Source: Melampsora larici-populina 98AG31 (Eukaryota > Basidiomycota > Pucciniomycetes > Pucciniales > Melampsoraceae). From it: a stretch of 11,850 nucleotides of DNA. A program made the translations under genes and the position numbers. Below are positions 1 to 7,819 of the stretch, piece by piece; within the stretch, counting starts at the first letter, position 1, and every line of letters begins with the position of its first letter. The stretch covers positions 339,153 through 351,002 of the forward strand of contig NW_006768847.1 in NCBI RefSeq assembly GCF_000204055.1, in the 5' to 3' direction. Below the pieces are notes generated by a model. It was not told where the DNA came from. It saw only the letters and a program-made list of their open reading frames with translations, and made no database searches.

Positions 1-7
1 ATCTTAA

Positions 8-333
8 ATGTAGGCGCTCAGAAAATGCCCCTACATGCAAAAAAAGGGATGTAGGCGTAAAATTCAAGCGCCTACATATGTAGGCGCACCCAAATTACGC
101 CTACAGTCGAAAAAATAAAATGTAGGCGTAATTTCCGTGCGCCCACATATGTAGGCGCTTCAAATTGACGCCGACATTTCATTTTTTCGACTGTAGGCGT
201 ATACAAATGACGCCTACATTGGTTTTCCAGCCTGTAGGCGTCATTTGAAAAGGGATAAAGCGCCTACAGGCTGTATGTAGGCGCTTTTTCGTGGGAAAAA
301 GGCATGTAGGCGCTGTTTTGGCAGCGCCTACAT
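8..333. repeat. Alternating inverted array of TGTAGGCG
   Basis: The 8-mer TGTAGGCG starts at 9, 50, 79, 121, 150, 192, 233, 276 and 305. Its complement CGCCTACA starts at 69, 98, 211, 261 and 325, with one-mismatch copies at 28, 140 and 169. The orders strictly alternate except for the pair 276/305. The forward-to-reverse distance is 19 nt in six consecutive pairs, then 28 and 20, so each pair can form an 8-bp stem with an 11-nt loop. A higher-order 71-bp period is visible (50, 121, 192; also 79, 150). The loops are AT-rich. There is no coding frame worth calling. It is not a CRISPR array, because the units alternate in orientation and the spacers are too short. Function is unknown. It abuts, and probably interrupts, the recombinase-like frame of element 1. 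Confidence 0.9.
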
Positions 334-349
334 GGATTTTGTGTGGGCT

Positions 350-472
350 GCAAATAGCAACGGCCCTAGAATATCCGCTTAGTGTCTTTCCGGCCCATCC
401 GCTCAAGGCAACATGTTTCCCGGCTTGCCCGGCTCGTTCTTTTGCAGATTCGAAGTGCTTTGGTAGCTTCAT
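350..472 (-). pseudogene. Truncated tyrosine-recombinase-like N-terminus
   Basis: The minus-strand frame starts at an ATG at 472 and reads about 41 residues before entering the repeat array. It contains a stretch of the form LSGWAGKTLSGYSRAV (W, TL, Y, AV spacing). This resembles the N-terminal core-binding domain of tyrosine recombinases carried by DIRS/Ngaro-type retroelements. The catalytic domain (R, HxxR, Y) is absent: beyond position 350 the frame is array-derived. The position 3' of RT/RNase H is where YR elements carry their recombinase. The call rests on one short motif and position, so it is tentative. The fragment could equally be a chance match. Whether it was spliced to the RT exon cannot be shown. 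A GTAAGA donor-like site lies inside the last codons of RT near 750, but no convincing acceptor was found. Confidence 0.4.
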
Positions 473-704
473 TATCAATGTGAAGAGAGGAGTTGGTGTG
501 AGGTGGTGTCTAGGAGGGGAACTGTTTGGTATGTAGGTTTCCCTCTATCTCGTTTGATTCTCTCACTTCTCACAATTTCCTCTCTAAACTCTGAAGTCGA
601 GTCATGCTTCCTCCGAGACGGAAAACGACATTCTCTCGCGTTTCAACTCCAGGCTCTTACATTGTGTCTCGTCTCGCGAGGGTGTCTTATTCAAATCATT
701 CATT
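473..704. other. Non-coding spacer between RT stop and recombinase-like frame
   Basis: Short minus-strand sequence downstream of the RT stop codon. It is GA/CT-skewed and contains stops in all frames I followed. A donor-like GTAAGA follows the RT stop, and pyrimidine-rich stretches on the minus strand near 480-520 could be part of an intron, but no clear in-frame pair was found. Treated as the 3' non-coding or intronic part of element 1. Confidence 0.4.
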
Positions 705-2379
705 TCATTCCTGTGTCAAGAACCGTTTCAGATCATCTGGGATCACCACTCTTACTTCGTCATGGTCCTTTTTAGTTGAGTCATGACCCCTTGAAAGTTT
801 ATCCGCGGCGTTGTCCTCGGACACCACTCTCTTCTGCTTAATTCGACAATCTAATCTCATCAGTTCTTTTTGGATCTTCATCCATTCCCTGTTTACCAGC
901 AGGTTCCGTGATTTCCCGTTTTTAATGGCGGCTTCTGTAACGACGTTATCGGTGAGCATCAAAAACTCGTAACCTCTGACGTCCACCAAAGTTGATAGCA
1001 TCTGCAGACCCAAGCGTGCGGCGACCGTTTCTGCCCACGCTATTTCTCTGCGCTCACCATTTTCTTCGGTCCTGTCCCAGCCTCTCCTGAGACGAAAACG
1101 GGCCCACTTCCTTCCTATTATTATCCCGATGCCGTAAGACGTGGATGCGTCTCCCACCCATGCGACGTTTCGCACGCCCTTATGTGGAATCAATCTTCGA
1201 GGATCAGCCTCCGTCAATGTTTGTCTCCAAACCTTTAGGTCCTCCTTCACTTCATGTGGGATATCTCGTAAGGCTGATTTATGCACCCACTCGGCCATCC
1301 ACCTGTACATGGCCATGCAGTAACACTTCAGTTGTGGGTAGACCAGAGTTGCGTGTGCGAGTTGTCCGGCTAGTTTTTCCACGTCTTTGAAACGGACGGA
1401 TTTTTCAAGGTAAAATTTGTCTATCTGAGCTATTCGTTCCTTCCTTTTCTCCTCTGGGATGCTGACCGTCTTATTCTTTCCGTCCCACAGGAAACCGAGG
1501 TATTTCTGTGTGAAGCTGAATTCACGCCACTTCTTCGTGTTGGTGACGACACCCATTGATTCACTCAGGTTGGCTACGTCTTGCATGGACGCGTTGTTCG
1601 AACCGTTGTTCTCTTTGATAAACAAGGTGTCGTCCACCCATCGAAATCCGGCTTTGAAGCCTAGTTTCGCGAGGACTATCTGTTTCCACGCGTCTGCCGC
1701 CTTTCCGAATACTCCGCAGCCTGCCACACCTCCAAAAGTCACCCTCGTGTCAAGGATCACGTCGCCGTTGAAGTCTAGGATCATTAAAAATGGCCATTGC
1801 GAGATTAAGGTCGGTATTTGCCTATAAGCCTTGGCCCAGTCAAATATCCCTAACAACAACTCCCCCTTCGACGACAGAAAGAACGCTGCTACGATCTCAA
1901 AATCGTCCCATGATGTTACGAAATCCTCTTTATCAACGTGCGCGTTCACTGATGATACGTACGAGTCGTTACGGGGGAAAGATAAATCGTTGATCGGCCT
2001 CAGGGAGCCGTCCCCGTTTGTTACCGCGCCTAAAGGGCTGGTTCGGAAGAAACCCACCACCTCGTAAGCCTCTTCTTTGGAAAACGGGCCATACATCCTC
2101 CCGGCTCTTATCTCTTCCTTCAAACTTGCTTCTATCTCTTCTCTGGCGTCTGATGCTGATGAGTGATTGGGTGGGCAGAAAAACCTCATACCACGAATTG
2201 GGGTTTCTGGTATACCCTGGTCAAAACCTCTTTCAAAACCTTTGATTATGCTCCAATTCTCATCTAATATGCCTGCGGCGTCGAGTTCTTCTACCCACCT
2301 GTTGATCTTCATCTCACATCTCACTCTCGATGGCCATCGGCTTAGGCGTGGCCATCTTGCTTGGCTCACTGGATTGTCA
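705..2379 (-). CDS. Reverse transcriptase / RNase H (pol exon)
   Basis: Copies element RNA into DNA and degrades the RNA strand of the hybrid. The frame is open from 2423 to the TGA at 705-707. The first ATG is at 2312 (535 aa; G at -3). I start the exon at 2379, just after an excellent 3' splice site. Counted from that ATG, the fingers motif is LRPINDLS (104-111), RT motif A is LLLGIFDWAKAY with D158, motif C is RWVDDTLF with D227 and D228, and KYLGF follows. RNase H carries D388 (VGDAST), E428 (AWAET), D455 (LMLTDN) and D500 (SEDNAADKLSRG). All catalytic residues are present. No protease, methyltransferase or integrase is fused. A tyrosine-recombinase-like fragment lies downstream. Expression is probably by splicing to gag exon 2 across 2380-2619, which keeps frame. 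Independent initiation at 2312 is the alternative. RT/RH identity is secure; the DIRS/Ngaro subtype is likely but not proven. Confidence 0.9.
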
Positions 2380-2619
2380 CTGGTAGGAGGGAAGGGCGGG
2401 GGGAGGCAAGAGCAATGAACATGTCAGGATATACTGATGGCAAACGGGTCTAGCAAGTCTTGGATTCAGATGAGGTGTTCTTTTGGACAATTGGGTGTGC
2501 TTCAGGGGAACAATTGCGCCTAAAAAGGCTGGAGGTCATGTTTTGACTTCTCATCTTTATTCCTTCTCATTTCTGTCCCCCGCGTTACATCTGTGTTCTT
2601 AGGATGATGCGATACTTAC
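2380..2619 (-). other. Predicted gag-pol intron overlapping the gag stop codon
   Basis: Read on the minus strand. The donor is TA|GTAAGTAT, whose first intron base is the G of the gag TAG stop (2621-2619). A branch-point match CTGAC lies at 2427-2423, followed by a long pyrimidine-rich tract and the acceptor CCTACCAG ending at 2380, 44 nt from the branch A. The intron is 240 nt. Splicing joins TA from gag with T from the RT exon to give a Tyr codon and keeps the RT frame open. The three exons 4972-4624, 4213-2620 and 2379-705 total 3618 nt, or 1206 codons including the stop. The signals are seen directly; that they are used is inference. Confidence 0.7.
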
Positions 2620-4213
2620 TAGTATCGGCCTTTCCCGCTTTTACCTCCGTACCGATAGCCTTGGCCTCCTCTGTCTCTGCTGCGACTACGGCTCCTGTCA
2701 CGCCTCTTCTCGTCTCTCCAGTTAGCTTTCTCTGCATAACGCCCGGCTGCCTTCCCCCAGTCTTCTCTTTTCGAGTTTCTTGCCGCTCTCTCGGCCTTTT
2801 TCTTTGCCTCCCACTCGTCGTCTGGTAGCCATTTCCGTTTCGGTTTCCGACTGAGTTCATAGTTAGCAGCTTCTGTCGGTTGACCTTTCTTCGCGTTGCT
2901 GGTTGAGGAGGAGGATCGGGCCAGTCCACTCTCCGGATCTATGTGATCCTTTGGGCCTCCAGGTGCGTGCGGATTTGTCTGGTAAGCACGCTCCCCCAGA
3001 TTCTCGCACACTTGCTTCACCTCGTCCAGGATTCTGACTTGGAGCTTTGAGATATTACATATCTTCTGATCAACTGTCACTCTCATAACCCCTTGACGTA
3101 TCCTCCTACAATATCTCAGGGCTACCATCCACCCAGTGTTATCGCGTAGGTCCATCACGATGTCCATATGCGACCTAAACCTTTCGGCCTGAGTAACCCA
3201 TCCTGCTTCCTCAACGTACCGAACGAACAGCTTCATACTATCCAGCCATTCTTCAAATTGCATCAAGAGTTCCTCGGGGGGCGGTTTCCCTCCGTATGCT
3301 TTCACGTTTGCGCCTCCTTTGAGGATCTTCGCTTCTGTCTGCGGCTCCTTAACTTCCCACTCTTTTTGATCTTCTCGAAGCCACCGTTTGTTGAAAACCG
3401 TCAGAGGAATGTATGCTTTGAAAGTCTTCAACCACACTTGTAAGACTTGGGATAGCGGGGTAAGTATCCTCTCCATCTGTTCAGAGTCGTCGTTCAAGAT
3501 TCGCCTCCCGTTTTCTATCACGTCCCCATTCGACAGGACCATTCGACCTTTCCCCGATTCCAACATTGCCTTCGCCAACTCTTCCTCTGAATTACCAGCA
3601 TCTAGTCCAGCGGCTTCGCGTTCTTGCCTCGTTACGTCCCTTGGTCTATCAGCCGGCACCTGGTCTCTCCCAGCCCTCGGTTCGTCTACCGGTTCACGTC
3701 TTGATGCCGGTGAGTTGCGACGTCTGGAAAGTGGTGGTGTTGGAGATTGGTTTTGTCGTGGAGGGGGAAGTGTGGGGCGTCCTCCCCGAGATGGTGAGGA
3801 GTCGTGGCTTGATGGAGGTGATGGTGGGCGTCCAGGCATCTGGCGGTGTCTAGAAGTCTGTGGGATGTCGGAGACCGCGTTGGACAAGTTTTCCTGGATC
3901 AAGGTGTAAGGGCTCCTTCTCGATACCCCGGCTCGGTTCGTTTCCGCTAGTGTATCTACTTCTTCGGGCGTTGGGGTCTTCTCCCTTTGTTGAGGTGGTG
4001 ACGGATTAGGGGCAGCTTGTTGTACGAGGTTCCTTCTCACGCTTGGGCCGGGCGTTGGGTTTCTGGGTGCTGACCCCCTCTCGTTTCTTGGTTCTTGCAG
4101 GAACGTATCTGAGTAGTATGCGAGGAGTGCTGCACCCTTGGACCACTCGTGCTTAGAGTATAATTCGGCAATTTCACCTTGCATCCGGATCATTTCATCT
4201 CCTTCTGCTTCTG
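2619..4213 (-). CDS. Gag-like protein, exon 2 (element 1)
   Basis: Putative structural/nucleocapsid protein. With exon 1 it gives 647 aa. Proline-, serine- and arginine-rich disordered sequence (spliced residues about 160-310) leads into a conserved helical domain at about 368-544, with KAYIPLTVF, PPPEELLMQFEEW, FVRY (446-449), WMVALRY (478-484) and HIDP (540-543). The C-terminus is basic, with an RS-repeat run (RDRSRSRSRDRGG) and a Gly/Tyr/Lys-rich end, probably RNA-binding. There is no CCHC zinc knuckle. The conserved domain is shared with the element 2 gag, which marks it as a real family. The frame opens just after a TGA at 4227-4229 and no ATG precedes the acidic start, which is why I take it as an exon after the acceptor at 4214. 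It ends at TAG 2621-2619, which overlaps a splice donor, so Gag alone arises when the downstream intron is retained. Confidence 0.8.
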
Positions 4214-4623
4214 CTGTTAACGACAATCAGAACCAATTGGCGTAAGTGATCTCTTTCTTCACGTTATCCGTGGAGTATCCTCGTGTTAATCTCCCTCTAT
4301 ACGTCAACTTGCCAACATGGCCGCCACAGGGTGTGGCCGATTCTTAACTCGAATCCGCCAGAAGTTCTGGCCGTCACTTCGCGTGACCGATTCCATATAC
4401 GAATCCGCCAGAGGTAGTCTATTTACGTGGCTGTCACCCTGTGACTTCGGCATCTAAGCCCGCCAGCGGTTGGTATTCCACAACTTAGCCGTCGTCTCAA
4501 CGACCTTACTTTCGGACCTTTAGTCCTACTCGTCCTCATTCGGGTTCGGCATATTCGACATTGCGGTAGGGTATGGAGTGTTCTTCTTACGGATTGATTA
4601 ATTGATATTTGCTTGAGACTTAC
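4214..4623 (-). other. Predicted intron 1 of gag (element 1)
   Basis: On the minus strand the donor ATGT|GTAAGT starts at 4623. The acceptor TTAACAG ends at 4214, with CTGAT at 4230-4226 as a possible branch point. The exon phases match: T plus CA gives Ser. The equivalent intron in element 2 starts at the same place and in the same phase. The acceptor is a tandem (ACAGCAG), so an in-frame one-residue variant is possible. At 410 nt the intron is long, and about half of it is made of four structured repeats. Confidence 0.65.
4319..4530 (-). repeat. Four degenerate tandem repeats with paired stems, inside intron 1
   Basis: Units start near 4319, 4369, 4429 and 4489 (spacing 50, 60, 58). Each opens with hairpin A: GCCACA/TGTGGC (4323-4337), GTCAC/GTGAC (4373-4387), GTCAC/GTGAC (4433-4445), GTCGT/ACGAC (4491-4504). 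Hairpin B follows: GATTC/GAATC (4339-4355 and 4389-4405), GGC/GCC (4449-4460), GGAC/GTCC (4514-4526). Units 1 and 2 share CGAATCCGCCAGA. Stem sequences differ between units while pairing is kept, as expected if structure is selected. The transcript sense would be the minus strand. Function unknown. Confidence 0.7.
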
Positions 4624-4972
4624 ACATTGCTGATTCCTCTTCTTCTACAGACGCTGCTCTACCCTTCCCTTTCGACCCTGATTCCTCCGGTTGGTAAGAT
4701 CCATCCTCTTCGTCCGAACCAATCAACTCTTCCGCTAGTAACAGATCGTAATCGACCGGTTGACCATCTTCATCGCCTTCATCTAGTTCCTCCACAGTTT
4801 CCATGACCGTTTCCTTCGTTGCGGTCTTTTTCCCATTGCCTCTGCTTGGTAGAGCTAAAGCTGGTCCTGGGAGTGCACCTGTTGCTGCTGCCGTCGATCT
4901 TGTTAGACGGGCTACGTTTTCTTCTGCTTGTGCCAACCTTGCGGCTAATTCTTCTTTGTTTGAGCTGTTCAT
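4624..4972 (-). CDS. Gag-like protein, exon 1 (element 1)
   Basis: The ATG at 4972 begins MNSSNKEELAARLAQAEENV, a short predicted coiled coil. A Thr/Ala/Pro linker, a basic patch and then a strongly acidic run (EELDEGDEDGQ, GSDEEDGSYQPEE) follow. The exon ends after 116 codons plus one base at a perfect GTAAGT donor. Without splicing the frame would run only eight more codons. Element 2 has an equivalent exon with the same order: MTS start, Leu/Glu/Ala coiled coil, linker, acidic tail, phase-1 GTAAGT donor. The acidic N-terminus and basic C-terminus suggest charge-based assembly; that is inference. Confidence 0.7.
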
Positions 4973-5340
4973 CTTTGATGTTTGATAATTTATAACTTTG
5001 AATCTTAAATTGAGATTTGTTGAAATTTATTTGACAATGAAATCAGAACTCAAACCTTGGAAGAGAGTTTGTTGGTGATTGATGACTTAGCCTGGTTGAC
5101 GGGTTCAGAGTGGAGAATTTCTTGAAGGGAAATTCTCTTATTTGGATGTACTGGGACTCCCGCGGGAATGGTCTCTGTACAGTCTCTTAAGTTCACTCTT
5201 AACTCATGGCTAAGTGTCCGTGGGCTACAGAACCAAACGTGCCTTTTTGGTTCTACCAAGAAGACTGCAGAGGATGTATTCGTACTCAAATTGAAACTCG
5301 ATTGATCAAGCAAAACTCAACTCTTGAATCAATTATTATT
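4973..5340 (-). promoter_or_regulatory. Leader of element 1 with palindromes
   Basis: Upstream of the gag ATG on the minus strand. It holds a perfect 9-bp stem GAGAATTTC/GAAATTCTC with a 7-nt loop (5113-5137) and the palindrome TCCCGCGGGA (5158-5167). On the minus strand the palindrome is followed by AGTACA (5152-5147). Element 2 has a similar order: TTCCCC(GA)GGGGAA, then AGTACA, then an AATTT-type stem. The minus-strand frame 5313-5050 has no ATG and I do not call it a gene. No clear TATA box. Confidence 0.45.
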
Positions 5341-7602
5341 CTTTGCCATCATTGATATTGATAGCTTGTACGCAAGGATTCAAAGAAAGGTGAAGATTTA
5401 GGATCTCACATTAATCTTAAACTAGCCTTGATCAGAGTTTGTTTCTTTGATCTATGTTGTTTAAACTATTGCTTGAAATCTGTTGAAAACTCCATAGCTG
5501 ACATTGCTTTTGATCCTATCAAGCTTTTTTCAAATGGGTCACTAGATTGGTCGATTGATAGTGGAAACAGATGAGTTTTAACAAGATATAAAAAAAGTAT
5601 ATAGGAGAATTGACCTATGAGCTCGAATTTATTATGAGTATATAAAAAACTATAACACATTTGATATTAGATCACTTGATCACAATAACAATAATGAAGT
5701 TAGTAATATATCAAATTTCATGAGTTATTGATCAATTCTCAATATTTCAGACCTCGGATTCAATCAACTTTTAAAATTCTTTTGTAGTTCACGGAAATCA
5801 CATACTACAGAAGATAGTCACCCTTTATCTTCAACTCCTCATCTTGATCAACTCAAAAAAAGCTTACACCGAGTATCTGCTGTTTCCAATAAATGTGTTT
5901 GTCAAATAACCACTGATTATTTCTTTAATTTGGTTCATTTCAGGTACAAAAATGATCATCATCCTGGATTATTCAACCTGCAAACAAGTGGAGGAGATGC
6001 TTTGATATTCGCTCACTGTTAGTCTTGACCCATTTATCCGGCTATGAGTTTGAGTTTGAGTTTGAATCTGACTTTCTTTTCTTTTGCAGGAATTTAAGTT
6101 CTTCCATACATCTCCATGCTGTACATTCATTGGCAGAATTTCTTCATCGGAATTGCACTTATTTTGCTGCTCATGATATTGAGTTTTCAATATTCATCTT
6201 TCTTTTTTCAATGACTGATTTCAGCAAGCATTCTCTATAGGGACTAGATACAACTAGAAGACCGGGAAGGCTATCATCAGACCAAGCAATCTTGAACAGA
6301 TTGGCTTTGTTTGTGATCACAAACATTGTCAATCTGCTACTCAGTTGTTAACTGGGCATCTTTTGTTTTTTCAAGTCTGCGACTCTGACTATATCATTAC
6401 CTCTCAGCCCCACAACAACAGGAAGAAGAACAACCTCAACCCATCATCACAATCCAACTCAGGTTTGAAGCTCATTACAGCCACTCAACAACTGTCATTC
6501 AAGTCAAGAACAGGATTCTTGGGATCCTAATGAAGAAATCTGACGTTCTCGGAGCCCTTGGGTAAGTATGCCAATTTTTCCTATCTCTTTGCTGCTATCG
6601 TATTGCAACTTATTGCAAGATTACCACCAATAATCAATGATTAGGTGAAGAGAGTCTAGATGAAATCTACACAAAGTATTTCAATGCTAAAACATGAATC
6701 TAAAAGTCTGAAGCTGAGATATGTTTGCTCCACTTGAACAAAAGGTCAACAAATCTTATGTAATTTTTACAAAGATTCAGTTCTACCTATGAAAATTGCA
6801 GGCGAGTTTGATAAAAAAGGATTGATTTCAAAGATTACAACTTATGTGACGGGCAACTCATGTATGTCTGATTCTTTGGGTTTGGCTCTTTTGGCCCAAT
6901 TGGAAAAAACTTGTTGAACAGAGCATTGTTATTGAAGGCTTGATAATTTTGTTAAAAGCTATCATCAAAGTAAATGCTCAGCTCAAGATTGAGAAAAAAG
7001 TTCATCAGATTCATATGATCTTTGATTTGCTCAAAAGGAATGCTTTTAAAGAGAGTCATGAACTCCTTCCCCTGTTTTCTCCAATCAAACTCTATTCACT
7101 ACATAGGCTGCTATCACATGATTTCTGATCGTTTCTATTCTTGATAGATATGACTGTCATTCATACTTGATGTCCAAGAGATACATATTTCCTTGGTTTA
7201 ACACACATCAATGCTCATATACAGTCAAACCTGCGCAAATTTATACCCATGCAGCTGTGTAACTTGTGATAATGCATACACAAAAATTGAATCTTGATTA
7301 TTTTTACTGCCAAGTTTGACAACAGAATTGTGTAACCCATCAAAATGCATAGGAAATTGTGTCCAGCAAAATTATGTGATTGTGTGGGTTTGTTTACTGA
7401 CACTTCAGCAGTGGGAAACACACTTGGCGACCTCAACCTGACACAATTTGTTTGCAACCGCAATACCTGAAGCATCTTTCCACAAAAAGCAAAAGCAGGG
7501 TGGCAGCGGATTGATGGACAGCTGTCTCAGCATTGAGGGACTTAGTTAAGTTAGGGGTTTGCCAAGTCGAAATTTTGATGTGTTTGGATTATATGTGACA
7601 TG
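5341..7602. other. AT-rich spacer without a recognisable gene
   Basis: About 2.3 kb between the divergently oriented elements. All frames are broken into short segments with no recognisable domain. Splice-like signals occur on the plus strand: a strong acceptor TTTCTTTTGCAG ending at 6089, ACTGATTTCAG ending at 6224, a donor GGGTAAGTATG starting at 6562, and ATTGCAG ending at 6801. Joining 6561 to 6802 gives only a short frame without an ATG. A TTTGAG hexamer microrepeat lies at about 6043-6066. The region may be a decayed gene, an untranslated spliced transcript, or plain intergenic DNA. Confidence 0.5.
6297..6336. repeat. 40-bp palindrome with symmetric internal bulge
   Basis: CAGATTG (6297-6303), four unpaired bases, TGTTTGTGATCACAAACA (6308-6325, perfect 18-bp palindrome), four unpaired bases, CAATCTG (6330-6336). 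All parts are symmetric about 6316.5. It could be a cruciform, an RNA hairpin, or a binding site for a symmetric protein. No gene is adjacent. Confidence 0.8.
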
Positions 7603-7635
7603 GCGGCGTCAGCCGCTAAAGCGGCGCCCGCCGCT
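7603..7635. repeat. Alternating GCGGC/GCCGC dyad array, 9-nt period
   Basis: GCGGC at 7603, GCCGC at 7612, GCGGC at 7621, GCCGC at 7630, with 4-nt spacers GTCA, TAAA and GCCC. Each neighbouring pair can form a hairpin; the best is AGCGGCG-CC-CGCCGCT at 7620-7635. The GC-rich block stands out in an AT-rich spacer. It has the same alternating design as the array at 8-333 with a different motif. Confidence 0.8.
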
Positions 7636-7654
7636 AATTTGCTAGTAAACCCAT

Positions 7655-7819
7655 AACTCTAGATCAGAGTTTTTCCCCGAGGGGAATTTGGAATAGTACA
7701 CATCCCAAATTCCCACGATACCTCACTTTGGCTCAACTCTATCTATCTAGTCCATTCTCACGGTTGGAGAATTTCAAGTCGGATTGCAAAACTGAAGACA
7801 AGCGTAAGACAGCGAGAAA
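7655..7819 (+). promoter_or_regulatory. Leader of element 2 with successive hairpins
   Basis: AACTCT/AGAGTT (7655-7671), TTCCCC-GA-GGGGAA (7673-7686), and a perfect 10-bp stem GGGAATTTGG/CCAAATTCCC (7682-7691 with 7705-7714) lie upstream of the gag ATG at 7820. The last two overlap and exclude each other, which would allow a two-state fold. The order palindrome, AGTACA (7695-7700), AATTT stem parallels the leader of element 1. Confidence 0.5.

Larger units (their letters stand above)
350..5190 (-). mobile_element. Element 1: DIRS/Ngaro-like retroelement, 3' truncated
   Basis: Reading along the minus strand: a leader with palindromes (about 5190-4973), acidic gag exon 1, an intron with structured repeats, gag exon 2, a gag-pol intron, the RT/RNase H exon, and a recombinase-like fragment cut off by the array at 8-333. 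There is no aspartic protease and no DDE integrase, and I find no LTR pair in the window. Gag followed by RT/RH without a protease, plus a possible YR start, fits tyrosine-recombinase retroelements (DIRS/Ngaro) better than Ty1/copia or Ty3/gypsy. The class assignment is inference, since no intact recombinase or split direct repeats are visible. The 5' boundary is uncertain and was set near the last leader palindrome shared with element 2. The gag and RT frames are open throughout, so this copy is not heavily decayed. Confidence 0.6.

Noticed and set aside
8..333. CRISPR-like array
   Set aside because: Units alternate in orientation, are only 8 nt long and have short AT-rich spacers; no cas genes, and the context is eukaryotic.
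1459..1827. Plus-strand frame of 122 codons
   Set aside because: Antisense to the RT catalytic region; no independent support.
3388..3909. Plus-strand frame of 173 codons
   Set aside because: Antisense shadow of gag exon 2; low-complexity Gly/Ser composition comes from the Pro/Arg-rich sense strand.
350..5190. Ty1/copia or Ty3/gypsy assignment for element 1
   Set aside because: No protease, no DDE integrase and no LTR pair seen; a recombinase-like fragment follows RT/RH instead.
5050..5313. Minus-strand open frame of 87 codons upstream of gag
   Set aside because: No ATG in the frame, no domain, and it lies in the leader of element 1 with palindromes.
6531..6917. Two-exon small gene (MKKSDVLGALG start, donor 6562, acceptor 6801)
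   Set aside because: The ATG frame hits a stop right after the junction; the longer joined frame lacks an ATG and shows no domain.
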